Part shown: in pieces, positions 42,371-53,946 of the stretch
Layout of the letters: the number at the start of each line of letters is the position of its first letter
Position numbering within the stretch: position 1 is the stretch's first letter
Source: Nannochloropsis oceanica
Lineage: Eukaryota; Sar; Eustigmatophyceae; Eustigmatales; Monodopsidaceae
Assembly (NCBI GenBank): GCA_004519485.1
Contig: CP038132.1
Location: 987,001 to 1,051,000 of the forward strand
Direction: 5' to 3'
Length of the DNA stretch: 64,000 nt
Notes under the pieces: model-generated
Databases searched by the model: none
What the model saw: the letters and a program-made list of their open reading frames with translations, nothing else
Told to the model about the DNA's origin: nothing
Made by a program: the position numbers and the translations under genes

Positions 42371-45300
42371 GAGTCAGGAGGTCTCCCTTTCGGCGTTGGG
42401 GCGGGGCCTGGAAGGGAGGGAGGGAGGGACCGGCGGCCGGGGGGGGCGTTGGAGCGGAACGAGAATTATAAGACGACCCTATGCAATCACTGGCTGAGCA
42501 ATAAAGTGAGGAGGGAGGGAGGGAGGGAGGGAGGGAGGGAGGGAGGGAGGGAGGGAGGGAGGGAGGGAATCTCACACGTCCGGTGGGTATCCGACTGGGA
42601 CGGACAAGACATATCCACTCCTCACCTCCCTCCCCTCCCTCCCTCCCCTCCCTTGCGCAGGGCCTGTGCCCGTTTGGCGAGGACTGCGTGTTTGCCCACG
42701 GCGAGGCGGAGTTAAGGAAGCACCCTCTGGCCATTGCGCGCGAGCAGCAGCAGGCGCACAGGGCCGTAGGGGGGGGACGAGGTAAGGAGGGGAGGGAGGG
42801 AGGGAGAGGAATGAAGGAAGGGAAAAGGTGACTCCACCAAGACGTGTCTCTGCACACGCTCTCACTCACGGATGTCTCTTCAAGGTGTTTGTCGTGCTGT
42901 GGTACTCGTCCTTCTCCACCCTACGTGTCCTCACATTCGCCCGACTCCCTAATCAAATCCGCCCCTTCCCAGGTGCTGGGGGTCTCTACGGCAACGGCGC
43001 CGGTGGAGCTGGCAGCCTGACCGGAGCCTCCCTCGGAGGAGTGGGGGGGATGGGAGGAGGGGCGGGGGGAGCACTGTTTAGGGGGGCGGGCATGGGCACG
43101 GGGAATGGAGGGATGCCTGGACCGCTTATTCCGGCGCCGCATGAGGTGAGGGAGGGAGAGAGAGAGGGGGGGAGGGAGGGAGGGGGGGTGGGAGGGAGAA
43201 AGGATGCGAAGGCTTTCAAAAGAGCAGAAAGTACTGGATTTATTTTCGTCCCCTCCCTCCCTCCCTCCCTCCCTCCCTCCCTCCCCAGATCCGGTTCGTG
43301 GACCTGGGCATTCCCTGGCCGGAGCAAGCCCGCGTCCGTTTCTTCGTCATTAAGAGCCTCAACTACAAAAATTTGGCGCAGAGTGTACGGAGGGGCGTTT
43401 GGCGCACGCACCGCAACAACGAGCGGACATTGAACGAGGTGGGTGCGCCTCAGCATCCCCTTTCCCTCCCTCCCCCCCTCCCTCCCTTCCTTGCTCCCAC
43501 GGGGACTTTCTATCTCTTTCTCCTTCGGCCGTTTCCTCATCAAGGTTGTCCCCGCACCTAACCCTCCCTCCTCCCTCCCTCCCTCCCTCCCTTTTGCAGG
43601 CCTTCCGCACCTGCGACAAGGTCGTCCTCTTCTTCTCGGTCAACGAGTCGGGCCACTGGCAGGGTGCCGCCGTCATGTCCTCCCTCATCCGCTCCCAGCC
43701 ACACCCGCAACATTTGGCTCCCCTGCAGCTCCTCCAACACCACCAGGACGGTATGTTCCTCCCTAACTCCCTCGAGGCGTATTCTTCTTGCCCCTTCTGT
43801 GCCGGTCTTTTTTCCACGCTCACCCTCCCTCCCTCCCTTTCCCTCCCTCCCTCAGGCTGGACTGCAGAGTTCTCCCTGGAGTGGCTGCGGCTGGTGTCCT
43901 TGCCCTTCCCCCACACGCGGCCCCTCCGGAACCCCCTCAACGACAACCTCCCCATCTCCCGCTCACGGTAACCTCCCTCCCTCCCTCCCTCCCGCCTTCC
44001 CTCCTTGGCCACCCTCCATCCATCCATACACCTCCCCCTCTCCACACCACACACATTTACCTCCCTCCCTCCCTCCCTCCCTCCCTTTCTTCCCCCAGCG
44101 ATTGCCAGGAGCTGACCCCCGACATCGGTCGACAACTGCTTTATCTCATCTACGCCTCCGCTGAGGTTTCTCTGGCCTTGGCCGGCGCCGAGGCCAGCAT
44201 GCCGCCTGTAAGGACTCCCTCCCTCCCTCCCTCCCTCCCTCCCTCCCTCCCTCCCTCCCTCCCTCCCTCCCCTTGCCGTTTTCCATCCTCTCACGTCCTT
44301 CCCTTCCTTCCTTCCCTTCCTCCCTTCCCTCCTCCTCCTTCCTCATCTTCCGCCTCCCGGTAGGCCGGAGGTGACGGTGGTGCGGGTGGAGGTCCCTTTG
44401 GTTATGGCGGCGGCGGACTGATGGATGGGGGAGGAGGAGGAGGCGGAGGTGAAGGAGGGGGAGGGGGTGGGTTGCAGCAGCAGGAGCAGGAGCAGCAGTA
44501 CATGAGTGGTGGTGGTGGAGGAGGAGGAGGAGGAGGAGGAGTGCAACAAGGAGGGGAGACGCGGGGAGGGGCCTTGGGAGGGGGGCGGAATTATCCCGTC
44601 TTTCCTGGGCGTGGTTTCATCTTCCCCTGCACAGAGGTAGGTGTGAGTGATGCGGTGTTTCTCGATGACACGCGTGTTCCGCCTTCCCGCCCTCTTTTAG
44701 TCCTTCCTTTCTTTTTCAGTCATGTTTTCACCCACCCTGCCCTCCTTCCTTCCCTCCCTCCCTCCTTCCCTTGTCTCCAGGAGATGCTGGACGAGTGCTT
44801 GGGCCGTGGTCTCTTCTCTCTGCCGGCCGGCGGGGCCTTGGAAAACTTTGCGAAAGAGGTGGGTGTTGGGGAGAGGGAGGGAGGAAGGGAGGGAGGAAGG
44901 GGGGCGTGCTGTTTGATGGAAGGAAGAGAAAGCATAAACGCGATGCCTCCGCTTTCGACCGCGCCGTCTTCAGACACTCACCCTCCCTCCTTCCCTCCCC
45001 CCCTCCCTCCCCCCCCTCCCCTCCCTCCCCCCTCCCTTCCCAGGTGGTGCTCCCCGGCACGACGCTCTTCCTGTCCAACGCCTCGGACCGGACCATCTTC
45101 GGCATCTTCGAAGCCGTCTCCCCCGTGGCGTACAATCTAGAGCGGACAAGCACCAGCACCTCATACCCCGTGCAGGTACGCCCTCCCTCCCTCCCTCCCT
45201 TTGGTCCTTGCGGGCCCTCCCTTATGCTTTATTCAGAACACATCCGTTTCTCACCCCTCCCTCCCTCCCTCCCTCCCTTCCTTTCTCCCTCCTTCCCTTC

Positions 45301-46479
45301 CCTAGGTTCGCATCCGCTGCGCCCTGGAAGCCCCTCCTCTAACGGAAGCCGACCCGGAAGTACGCTATCTCCTCGGTCCTCTCCCTTCCTCCGCTCCACT
45401 CGGCCGCGCCGGCCCCTTGAGCGCCGAACAGGTGAGCACGCTTTCCCTCCCTCCCTCCCTTCCGTCCACCCTTCCTCTTATTGCCTCCCCTCCTCCCCCC
45501 CTCCCTCCCTCTCCCCAGACGCAACGCCTTGCCAATCTCCTCGCGGTGCGTGCCGGGGCCCTTCCTCTCATCCCTCCCTCCACTCCTACATTCACTTCCT
45601 CCTCCGCCTCGTTTTCGTCCTCCTCCTCTTCCACCTCCTCCTCCTCCTTCTCCTCCTCCTCCTCCCTCTCCTCCTTCCTCCCCCTCCGAAGCGGGGGAGG
45701 GAGGGAGGGAGGGAGGGAGGGAGGGCTGTTCGCGTCCAACACCTCTTCCTCCGTCAGCGCCTCGACGAGTCCCGCCTCAACGAATTCCAACAGCCCCGGC
45801 AGCATCTACCGGCACCTCCCCTCCAACGCCCTCCTTCAGCTACAGCAGCAGCAGCAGCAACAGCAGCGCCAGCAGCAGCAGCAACAGGACGGTCGCTTGT
45901 TGCTGGAGGGTTTTGGTGGGGGAGGGCTCGGCAGGTAGGCACGACGGGAGAGAGGGATGGGGGGAGGTTGGCCGGTGCAATAGCCATTTGTTGCACTTCA
46001 TGACGCATCCATCCCGCCGCACCCCTCCCTCCCTCCCTCCCTCCCTCCCTCCCTCCCTCCCTCCCTCCCTCTCTCCCTCCCTCGGCCCCTGGTCCTCGTA
46101 CAGTGTGAAGGGGTCGTCCACCGCGACTACCAGCAGCAGCAACAGCAGCAACAGCAGCAGCAACAGCATTGCGTCCTCCCTCGGTGGCACCTCCGTCGGC
46201 TTTTCAGGAGGAAAAGCCGAATGTACGTCACCCTCCTTCCCTTCCTCCCTTCTTTCTTCCTTCCTTCCCTCCCTCCCTGCCCCTGTTCCCTTCCCTTATT
46301 CTCGCCCTTGACTCCCCCTCTCCCTCCCTCCCTCTCTCCTCTCCTCCCCCTCACTCCCGCCTCTAGATACCCTCGGCAGCAGCCCGGGCGGCAGCAGCAG
46401 CTCCCTCATCCTCCCCCCTCCCTTCGCGGGCGGGGCTCCTCCGGGTATTCAGCTGCCAGCGTCGTGGCGACCGCTCTGA
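40522..46479 (+). CDS. CPSF30: CPSF30-type CCCH zinc-finger protein fused to YTH and DCD domains
   Basis: About 18 exons and 1,100-1,200 residues, ATG at 40522, stop at 46477-46479. Order: three CPSF30/YTH1-style CCCH fingers (CIHYLVGMCALDKDCPYLH, a spliced CPFGSKCVRDDDCPFKH, CVFYRQGFCMYGPFCRYKH); an Ala/Gln-rich linker; a TIS11-like finger (CNHWLSNKGLCPFGEDCVFA, then H); a Gly-rich linker; a YTH domain (43289-44210) with VRFFVIKSLNYKNLAQSV, GVWRTHRNNERTLNEAF, LFFSVNESGHWQGAAVM, GWTAEFSLEWL and NLPISRSRDCQEL; a second Gly/Gln linker; and a DCD domain (44600-45420) with GRGFIFPCTE, GRGLFSLP, GTTLFLSNASDRTIFGIFEA and YPVQVRIR. The YTH part closely follows plant CPSF30-L, which reads m6A during mRNA polyadenylation-site choice. 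The tail is Ser/Gln-rich. The DCD fusion is unusual. Confidence 0.9.
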
Positions 46480-48673
46480 GGAGGGAAGCAAGGACGATTG
46501 TGTGGGGGATAGAGAGAAAAAGAGAAGAGAGTGGGAAACGAAGAGAAGGGAGGGAGGGAGGGAGGGTGGGAGGAATGCCACGTGAATCCTACACCTGCGT
46601 GTGGTGTACACAGTCTAATCATTTTTGATGTCATGGCAACCCCACACTCCCTCCTTCCCCTTTCCTCCTCTTCCTCGCTCTCTCCTACCCATCCCTTTTT
46701 ATTGCCTCCCCTGGCCCCTCATTGAGTTGTGTACATATGGGCCCTTGCGTTGGCTGCCCCCGACCTCTCTCCCTTCTTGACTCGGCGCAGGGAGGGAAAA
46801 GAGGAGGGAGGGTGGATCTGGTAGCATCATTTTGGGTAATAAGAATCTTGCCTTATCGAACAAGAGGTCTACGAAGAATAATAATAAGCAGAGTGAGAAG
46901 AGCGAGGAGGATGAGAAAGGAGGGCCGGAAACAAGGGAAAGGAAGAGGGAGAGGAGCGCGTGCGCGGCAGAAATATAGGAAGATGCCGAGAAAAAGGAAG
47001 TGAGAAACACACCGTCACTCACCTACACTCCTCCACACACCCAGCTATAAATAATTAGAGAACAGACGTAGAGATACAGAGAGAGAGAGAGAGAGACAGA
47101 GAGACAGAGAGAGCGACAACTTAGAGCAAGAGAGAGAGACGGAGCGAGACAGAGAGAGAGAAGAGATTTTGTGATTTGGTTGTTTTGTGATTACAAACAT
47201 GGCCCAATCATTCACCCGAGTAGTAGACAAACAGACACAGACAACCAGATGAGAGTAGACTGGAAAATGTGTGGTGGTAGGTGGGGGTGGGTGCGGGGAG
47301 GGGGGGGGGAGAGAGAGAGCGGATGTGTCTGAGCATTCCGAAATGGAAGGTCCCTCTTTGCACTCAGCACATCGCCCTAACTACAAGCCGTATACATGCC
47401 GCCACTGCCACTCTATCCTCAAAGGGAGGGAGGGAGTTAGGGAGGGACGGAAGGAGGAACGGAAGGACGGAGGAAGGGAAGGATAGAAGAACATGTGAGA
47501 GATAGAGCAAGCGCCTTTTGGCCTTTTTCTTTCCCTGTTTTTGGATTCTCACCAGTCACTTAGGGAGATAATAGGAGGGGCATAGAGGAGGAAGGGGAGC
47601 GTGCACACATATTGAGAATCCGTGTTATTAATTGAATAAGAATGTATTTCAAATGAGATCTAAAGCCACACAGCGCGCATTTAATGATCGGTAGAGTGAT
47701 TTACAAAGGGAGAAAGAGAGAGCGAATTAAAAAAAAATATCCCTTGTGGTAGTTGTAATCCTCCTCACGGTGGTGGTGATTACCGCGTAACAGAGAATGC
47801 AATAAAGAGTCGGGAACCCCTCCATCCCGGACGTGAAGACATCGAAGCCGACCGAGACTGGGGAATCAAACCAAGCTAGAGAAGCGGAGAGGAGAAAGAG
47901 AGAGATTTAGAGTGAGAGAGAAAGAAAGAAAGAGAGAATGAGCAGCGAGTAAACACCAACGGGTAGAAATCAATTAGTAGACAGCCAATTCAGCACCAAT
48001 ACGAGGCAGTGGACGACGACGACAACAACGACAACGACAACTAATAAATACCGGTAAAGATGGCTGCCACCGATGCGTCTCCTTCCTTTTTCCCCTCCAT
48101 GACCTGACCCCACATAGTCCCATCGGAGGGAGGATGGATGGGAGGGAGGGAGGGCTGGTGCAGGCAATCGACCTGCATGGACTACATACCACAAAGACGC
48201 TTAAGGATTCATTTGCTCTTAAAACAAGACGATCACGACGACACAAATTATGATTAAGAAGATAAAACAAAAGAGAAAAAAGAAGGAGGCATTACTCGAG
48301 CATGAATTGCCTCATTTATTCATTTTCAGAAACACAAATCCTCATAAATGTGTTTTCTATCCTCGCCCGCTCCAGCTTCTCCTCTCTCCTTCTCCTCTTC
48401 CGGTTCGTCGCTTTCTCCTGAAACGGACACCACTTTCTCCTGGCCCTTCTCTTTGGGTTCGTGCAGGGGCTAGCGCTACTGCCTTGCCTGCTGCGACTCC
48501 TGTCTTTTCTTCTTTGTACATATATACTGTAAACAGGGATTCAATCACACGCCCAGCATGTCACTCTCTGTTTCTCGCTAGCTTTTTCTTCGTTCCTCCC
48601 TTCTATTCCCTCCCATCCACCAACCAGTGTGTGGCGGGCGAGCGAACAAAAGTGTACGTGTCATTTATTTCCC
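46480..48673. other. Large convergent intergenic region, purine-rich
   Basis: 2.2 kb between two 3' ends with no supported gene. Much of 46790-47960 is AG-rich on the + strand, including dinucleotide GA runs. Only short, low-complexity frames occur. Confidence 0.6.
47071..47163. repeat. GA dinucleotide repeat
   Basis: Interrupted GAGAGAGAGAGA runs of about 90 bases. Similar shorter runs lie at about 47890-47940. Confidence 0.85.
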
Positions 48674-50379
48674 TCACGCCATCCAGCGTGGCCTCATGTA
48701 CTCGGTCACTTCCACAAACAGTTCTGAGGGCAAGCCCCCATTAATCAGATAATTTATCACACCCACCACCTCATTATCTTCGTCTTCCTCTTTCCCCCCC
48801 TCTGCTCCCACTACCTTCCCAGGGGTCATGTGTCCCTGTACCTCTCTGCCGCCGCTACACGGCGAAAAAGACGAGGAGGACGGGGAGAAGAGACGGGAGG
48901 ATAAACCGCCCATGCATTTCTCTCCCTCCTCCTCCTCCTCCTCTCCCTCCTCCTCTTCATCGAGCTCATCATACCGCACCACCTTTCTTCCCTTACCTCC
49001 TCCATGCCCTTCTTGTTGTTCCGCACTAGCGGGACCACCGCTGCTAGCAACCCTGCCCGAGTATATTTCTCCCTTCTGTCCCTTTCGAGGACTCTCTTCC
49101 CTCCTGCTTCCCCGTCCTCTATCTCTCCCCATCTCCATCATCGTCGTCATGCTATCACTCCCCCTCCTTCTTCTCTTCCTCCTCCTGCCAACCTTCCCCT
49201 TCATTTCCGCCGCCAGTGCCGCCCCCATCCCTAGCAACAGCAATTTCGGTTCCCCCACACCCACCATCGGCAACAACCCTCCTTCCTTCACCCTTTTTTT
49301 TAAACACTCCGGTACTGTCTCCACATATTTTCTCTTCCGCCCCCCCCTGGTCTTGATCCACCTTCCTCCCTGCCCTCCCTCGCTCCCTGCTCTCTCTCCC
49401 TCCACTACGACCGCCACCTGCCTCAAAGCATGCCCCGCCTCGGCCAGGAGGTGAGCCTTCTTCAGATAATCCACTCGCTGAGGTTCCTTCAGAGCTCGCT
49501 CCAACAGCCGGGCACACCGCCAATTGCTCATTTTCCGCGCTATATCCAGCGCCGTGTTGCCTTGGCTGTCGGCAATGGTAGGGTCGGCTCCGACCCGAAG
49601 GAAGAGCTTGGCTATCTTCGAATGGCCTGCTTCACAGGACAGATACAGGCCCGTCCATCGACGCTCTCCCTTGCGGGCTAGGTCATCGGGATCGTGTCCA
49701 CCTTTGAAGTCGAGCAGGTACCGGACGCATTGCTCGTAGCCGTAGTAGGCGGCTTGGAATGAGGGAGGGTGAGGAGGGGAAAGGATGGAAGGGTGAGGGA
49801 GGGGAGTGGTTAGTAAGCCGGATGTGTCACAAGGAGATATATTTGAAGAGCAAAGAGACAGAACCGCCTGGACATGCATTTAAAAAGGAGCAAATCAAGC
49901 CACATAGCCACAACCTTTCCTCTATACCATACTTCCTTTTCCCACTTCACGCTCCCCCTCTCCATTCCCAAACTCCTACCTGCAATGATGGGCACGTTAC
50001 CCTCACAGTCGCCAATACTTGGGTCTGCTCCCCGTTCCATCAGCAGCTTCACGACCTCAACAAATCCATAGCTGGCCGCATTATACATGGCCGTGCGCTT
50101 GTTCACGTCCACCGCGTCTAGCGGCGCGCCGTGGTCAAGTAGCCAAGCCGAAACCTCAACATGGCCTCGCAAGCTGCTCATCATCAACGGTGAGCGACCC
50201 ACCACATCTTCTGCATGGATGAGGCTCGGATCTTCCTCCAACAAGAGTGCCAGGCCCTCGAAATCCTGATTGCGGGTGGCTTCGTGGATGGCTACGGCTC
50301 GAGGGAGTTGGTGCGGAGCCACGGCCACAGGGACGGCGACGAGGTGGGGATTTAGGACTGCAGCATGTACCATGAACAT
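48674..50379 (-). CDS. Ankyrin-repeat protein
   Basis: Two exons: 49980-50379 and 48674-49752, about 490 residues, ATG at 50379. At least five ankyrin repeats can be read: GRSPLMMSSLRGHVEVSAWL, NKRTAMYNAASYGFVEVVKL, a unit split by the intron (EGNVPIIA joined to AAYYGYEQCVRYLL), WTGLYLSCEAGHSKIAKLFL and QGNTALDIARKMSNWRCARL. These form a protein-binding scaffold; the partner is unknown. The C-terminal 250 residues are low-complexity, with basic RRRKRRRRG and acidic DELDEEEEGEEEEEEGE runs, possibly a nuclear localisation signal. The protein ends with a short ordered-looking segment, LINGGLPSELFVEVTEYMRP, that faintly recalls an F-box or SOCS-type helix. That last point is speculative. Confidence 0.85.
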
Positions 50380-51355
50380 AGAGAGTGGAGATGAGGACAG
50401 GACGCGATTAACAAAAACTTAATTATGCTTGAAGTCACGAATGCGTCGAGTTCGCCTTGACTACCGTCCGTCGCCCACAATCGTTTTGCTTCTACAGCTT
50501 CGCCGCTTCTCCTTCACCCTTGCCTTTCTGCTCACTTCTAATGTAGGTATAAGGTCAAACTTTATGAGTAAAGTGAAAGAATTGCATGTTTAGTGATTGG
50601 ATGACGAGATGCACAAGTTGGATGCATGCTACTGGTCTGCCCCTCTGGCTCTCGTACAACTGTCGCTGACGTTTCTCGCCGTTGCAGGAGGCACATAGAT
50701 GGACGACAGCCAGAACATGAACATGCATGCTGGAAAAGATACAAGACTAGCACATCGGCTATTCTATGCTAGTTACTGTCAAGAAGGACGCGCTTGGACA
50801 GGCAAAGATCGATGAAACCAATCACAATAAGGATTGCCGGTTGAAGGTTCAAATAAACGTTTGCTGGTGCTGACGAAACTTGTGTAGTGTTGTCGAGCGC
50901 GCGGGAGGTAACGGTGGAATGTACAATGTAAAACAACGCGTTTTTTATAAATCAACGCAGTCGTCCACAAATCTTTAAATCGTTTTTGTTATGGCGCAAC
51001 CATCGCTGCAGCAAATCATCGTTTCATCTTTTAATTACACCCACACCATCCAGAGGTCCACCACCTCCTCCATCTTGTCATCGCGCCCCATCCCAACTCC
51101 TCAGGTCCTACACCCGTTTCTCCCATGATGTGGTTTATCTTCTGGTACCCTTATTTCACTTCATTTGCACCCCAAACAAGCAATCTTCGTCGCCTTCATC
51201 CTTTCTCCCGCCTACGCAAGAGTACTACGCACTCAGTCACAATATACAACCTCGACCCACCCCTTGCACTTCATCCCAACAATTCCCCAAAGGCTATTCT
51301 CAACCTTTCCTCCGTTATGATCCTAGCATTTTCCTAGCCTTTCTCATACACACGT
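50380..51355. other. Intergenic between tandem genes
   Basis: Nearly 1 kb between the ankyrin gene start and the dehydrogenase stop, both on -. No gene is seen. The part at 51000-51340 looks like dehydrogenase 3' region. The frame over 200 codons at 50986-51633 on + mostly overlaps the dehydrogenase antisense and is not supported. Confidence 0.5.
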
Positions 51356-53080
51356 TTACTGTTTCCCCCTCGCCGTCCTCTCCTCCAGAAATGGGGCTAC
51401 CATCTCCTCACACCGAGACCACAGCCGGTGCGCCAACACCGTGTCCTCCGCCTCCGGGCTCGACGCCACCTCTACCACCTCTTTCTCTCCCTTCCTCTCT
51501 CCTTCTTTCCTGCCTATCACCCAGAACCCCCCTCCCCTCCCTTCCACCCGCTCGCTACTGGCCAGGAACACAACAGGGCGCGCCCCCTCGTAGGGTGACT
51601 GCAGCAAGGAGTAGCTCAGAGGCCAGAAGATGAACCGAAGGAGGGCAGGGGCGAGGGCGCGATTGAGGGACGTGTGGACCATGCCCGGCGAGCAGCCATA
51701 TACGCAAAGATGGTCATCGGACGGATCCCACCGCTGGCCTTGGGGGGAGGTGGAGGAGGGCAGGAGGGAGGAGGGGGTGAAGGAGGAGGGTGGATGGTGG
51801 GCGTGGTCGGGGAGGGCCCAGCCCTGCCGTTGCCGGTTAAGGTGGGTGACCTGGTAATGGTGGGAGTGAGGGAGAGAGGGGATGCGAAAAAGGAGGGATG
51901 GAGGAGGGGATGAGACTGTGGCGTGAGAGTTAGCTGCACAATAGGAAGACAGGAGGTGTCACGAAACGAGTGAAGGGAGGAAAGAGTGCGGGATGACTTA
52001 GGACTTACCATCAACATGTTGGCCAGCTTACTGGCCCCGTAGGCCAAAAACGGCTTGTAAGGCGGGCATCCAGTGTGCGCCCCCTCCCTCCCTCCCTCCC
52101 TCCCCCCCTCCTCGCTCTTTTTTTTTTTTTTTTCCTTCTCCTCGGAAGGCGCGAGCGTAGGATCGCGCATCCAAGCGTTGAGATACCCGGCCTTCCCTCG
52201 CTCCAGCCTGGAAGAGACCATGATCACCCGTGCCGGGCTCCCCTCGCCCCGACCCGTCGCCTTGAGCGCGGGCATCAAGAGAGAGGTCAAGAGGAACGGT
52301 CCCAGGTGATTCGTTGCCATGCTTTTTTCCACCAACATCTGCTTCCCTTCCTTCCTTCCCTTTCCTTCCGCGCCGGCCCACACATCCACTACCTCTCGCT
52401 TAGGGAGAAGGACCCCGGCATTGTTTACGAGCACGTGCAGCGACCCTCCCCCCCCCATTCCTCCTACTCCTCTTCCTGCTCCTCCTTTTTCCATTTCCCT
52501 TAAAAACGAATCCGCAAACGCGCGCACACTGGGCAGGGAGGCGAGGTCCAGTGGGGCGGGTGCAGGGAAGGCACGGCCGGAGGGAGGGAGAGACGGGGAA
52601 GAACGAGGGAGACGTTTGTTTATCGCTGCGGCGGTGGCTTCCGCCTTGGCCATATCCCGGCATGCACAAACTACATGGGCACCCTGTACAGTGTGAGCAA
52701 GCAAGCGAGGGTGGCAAAAGAGAAGGGAGGGACACTGAGCGGAAGAGATATTTATGCGGTATCGAAGCACGTGCGCCCTCCTAGTGCGTAGCCAGCGCTT
52801 AGCGCGTCGATTCCTTGCCAACCCTGTCTCCCGATATTTCCCTGCTCTCGCCTACAACCCTTTCAGCTACTCGCTCACTCACCTTGCGCGCCAGAAGCTC
52901 CGCGGCCGCCAAGCCCACCCCACTGTTGGCGCCCGTCACTAGAACCGTGCGTCCGGCCATGGTGCCGTCCACGGCGTACAGCTCGTTGTCCGGGTACAAG
53001 CGACGCTTGATCCCACGGTAAAGCGCAATGGAGGATACCGCACCAGCTAGACCAACACTTGCTTCAATCACAAGTTCCAT
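51356..53080 (-). CDS. Short-chain dehydrogenase/reductase, retinol-dehydrogenase-like
   Basis: Three exons from an ATG at 53080. An N-terminal hydrophobic stretch (VGLAGAVSSIALYRG) precedes a Rossmann fold: cofactor motif TGANSGVGLAAAELLA, then GAHVVCACRD (the Arg after the second strand suggests NADP), VLVNNAGVL, catalytic Ser in VIMVSSRL and catalytic YGASK. The C-terminus GCSPGMVHTSLN, ARPVVFLASSERVEG and LAHRLWSRCEEMVAPF is typical of light-dependent protochlorophyllide reductase/retinol dehydrogenase relatives. The protein has low-complexity inserts (Lys and Gly runs). Between the exon start VTHLNRQRQG (about 51850) and CSPGMV (about 51690) the reading frame shifts by one base in a C-rich stretch, with no usable intron in between. 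This could be an assembly error, an unseen splice or a real lesion. Substrate unknown. Confidence 0.82.
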
Positions 53081-53946
53081 TGACGCCCACTCGATTGGAA
53101 ACCAAAGGAGTGGGCTAGGAGTGTTAGCGACGGATAATGATAAGGACCGAGGAGAGGAGCCGAAGAGCCAGGATACAGAGGACTCACGCGGGAATGAGAA
53201 GTAAATGAAGGAGCGCCTGTGTGATATCTACGGGGAGAGGAGGTGAGCCCATGAAGCCTATGTTTGCGAGATGTAGCACTACTTACATGGATGTCACCTA
53301 CATCGGCATCGAAGAACAAGCTTCTCGAGTCTCGCGCAACTCTCATCATCATCAGGAGCGAGATCAGGAGCAATCCAACCTGCCTCTGCGGCTTGTTTGT
53401 GACTGCGCTGCGGGCAGCGTGTGGGAGGTCGTGCAAGGACCACCAAGTAACCCACGATATGGCACGAGCTTGTTTGGGAGGCCGTTCCGTTCAGGCCAGT
53501 GTCTAAATCTTCGTTTTATCCTGCCCCAAGGCGTCTTGGAGGCCAGAGACACCTGCAGGTTGCGGTCTAATTGAGGTAAAAATTGATTCATTTATGCGCA
53601 GTCGCAGTGTGGCTGCAGAAGCCTATTACTGATGTTCTTGCATGATTTAGGGAGGTGTGGTGAGGGTTATGGATGGTCATGACACAAAGAAACCCAAAAT
53701 CTCCTCTTCTTGCCCACTCCGCGATGACCCCGATGAGCGCGTCGCAAGGATGAAGTAAAGAGGCAATGAACGCTCAAGACGTAAACATTACATTTTTCTC
53801 TCACAACCAATCCGCTTTCACTCCTTCCGGACAGGCATTTGGCAGGCAGGACGACCGACTCAAGCCACCACTCCCTAGCTAGCTTCCGACCCAGCCGATC
53901 CCATTTCCGCTCTCCTCATTTCCCCGTCGTAGTCGTCACCATCATC
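53081..53946. promoter_or_regulatory. Divergent promoter region
   Basis: 866 bases between divergent starts (dehydrogenase on -, ferredoxin-thioredoxin reductase subunit on +). Unrecognised frames at 53221-53574 (+) and 53068-53436 (-) overlap each other and lack family resemblance, so no gene is called. No clear TATA box was found. Confidence 0.45.

Noticed and set aside
50820-50870. GGTTCAAA string resembling a tRNA B box
   Set aside because: No matching A box or cloverleaf could be drawn around it.
53221-53574. + strand frame of 117 codons between divergent genes
   Set aside because: No family likeness; it sits in the expected promoter region and overlaps an opposite-strand frame of similar length.
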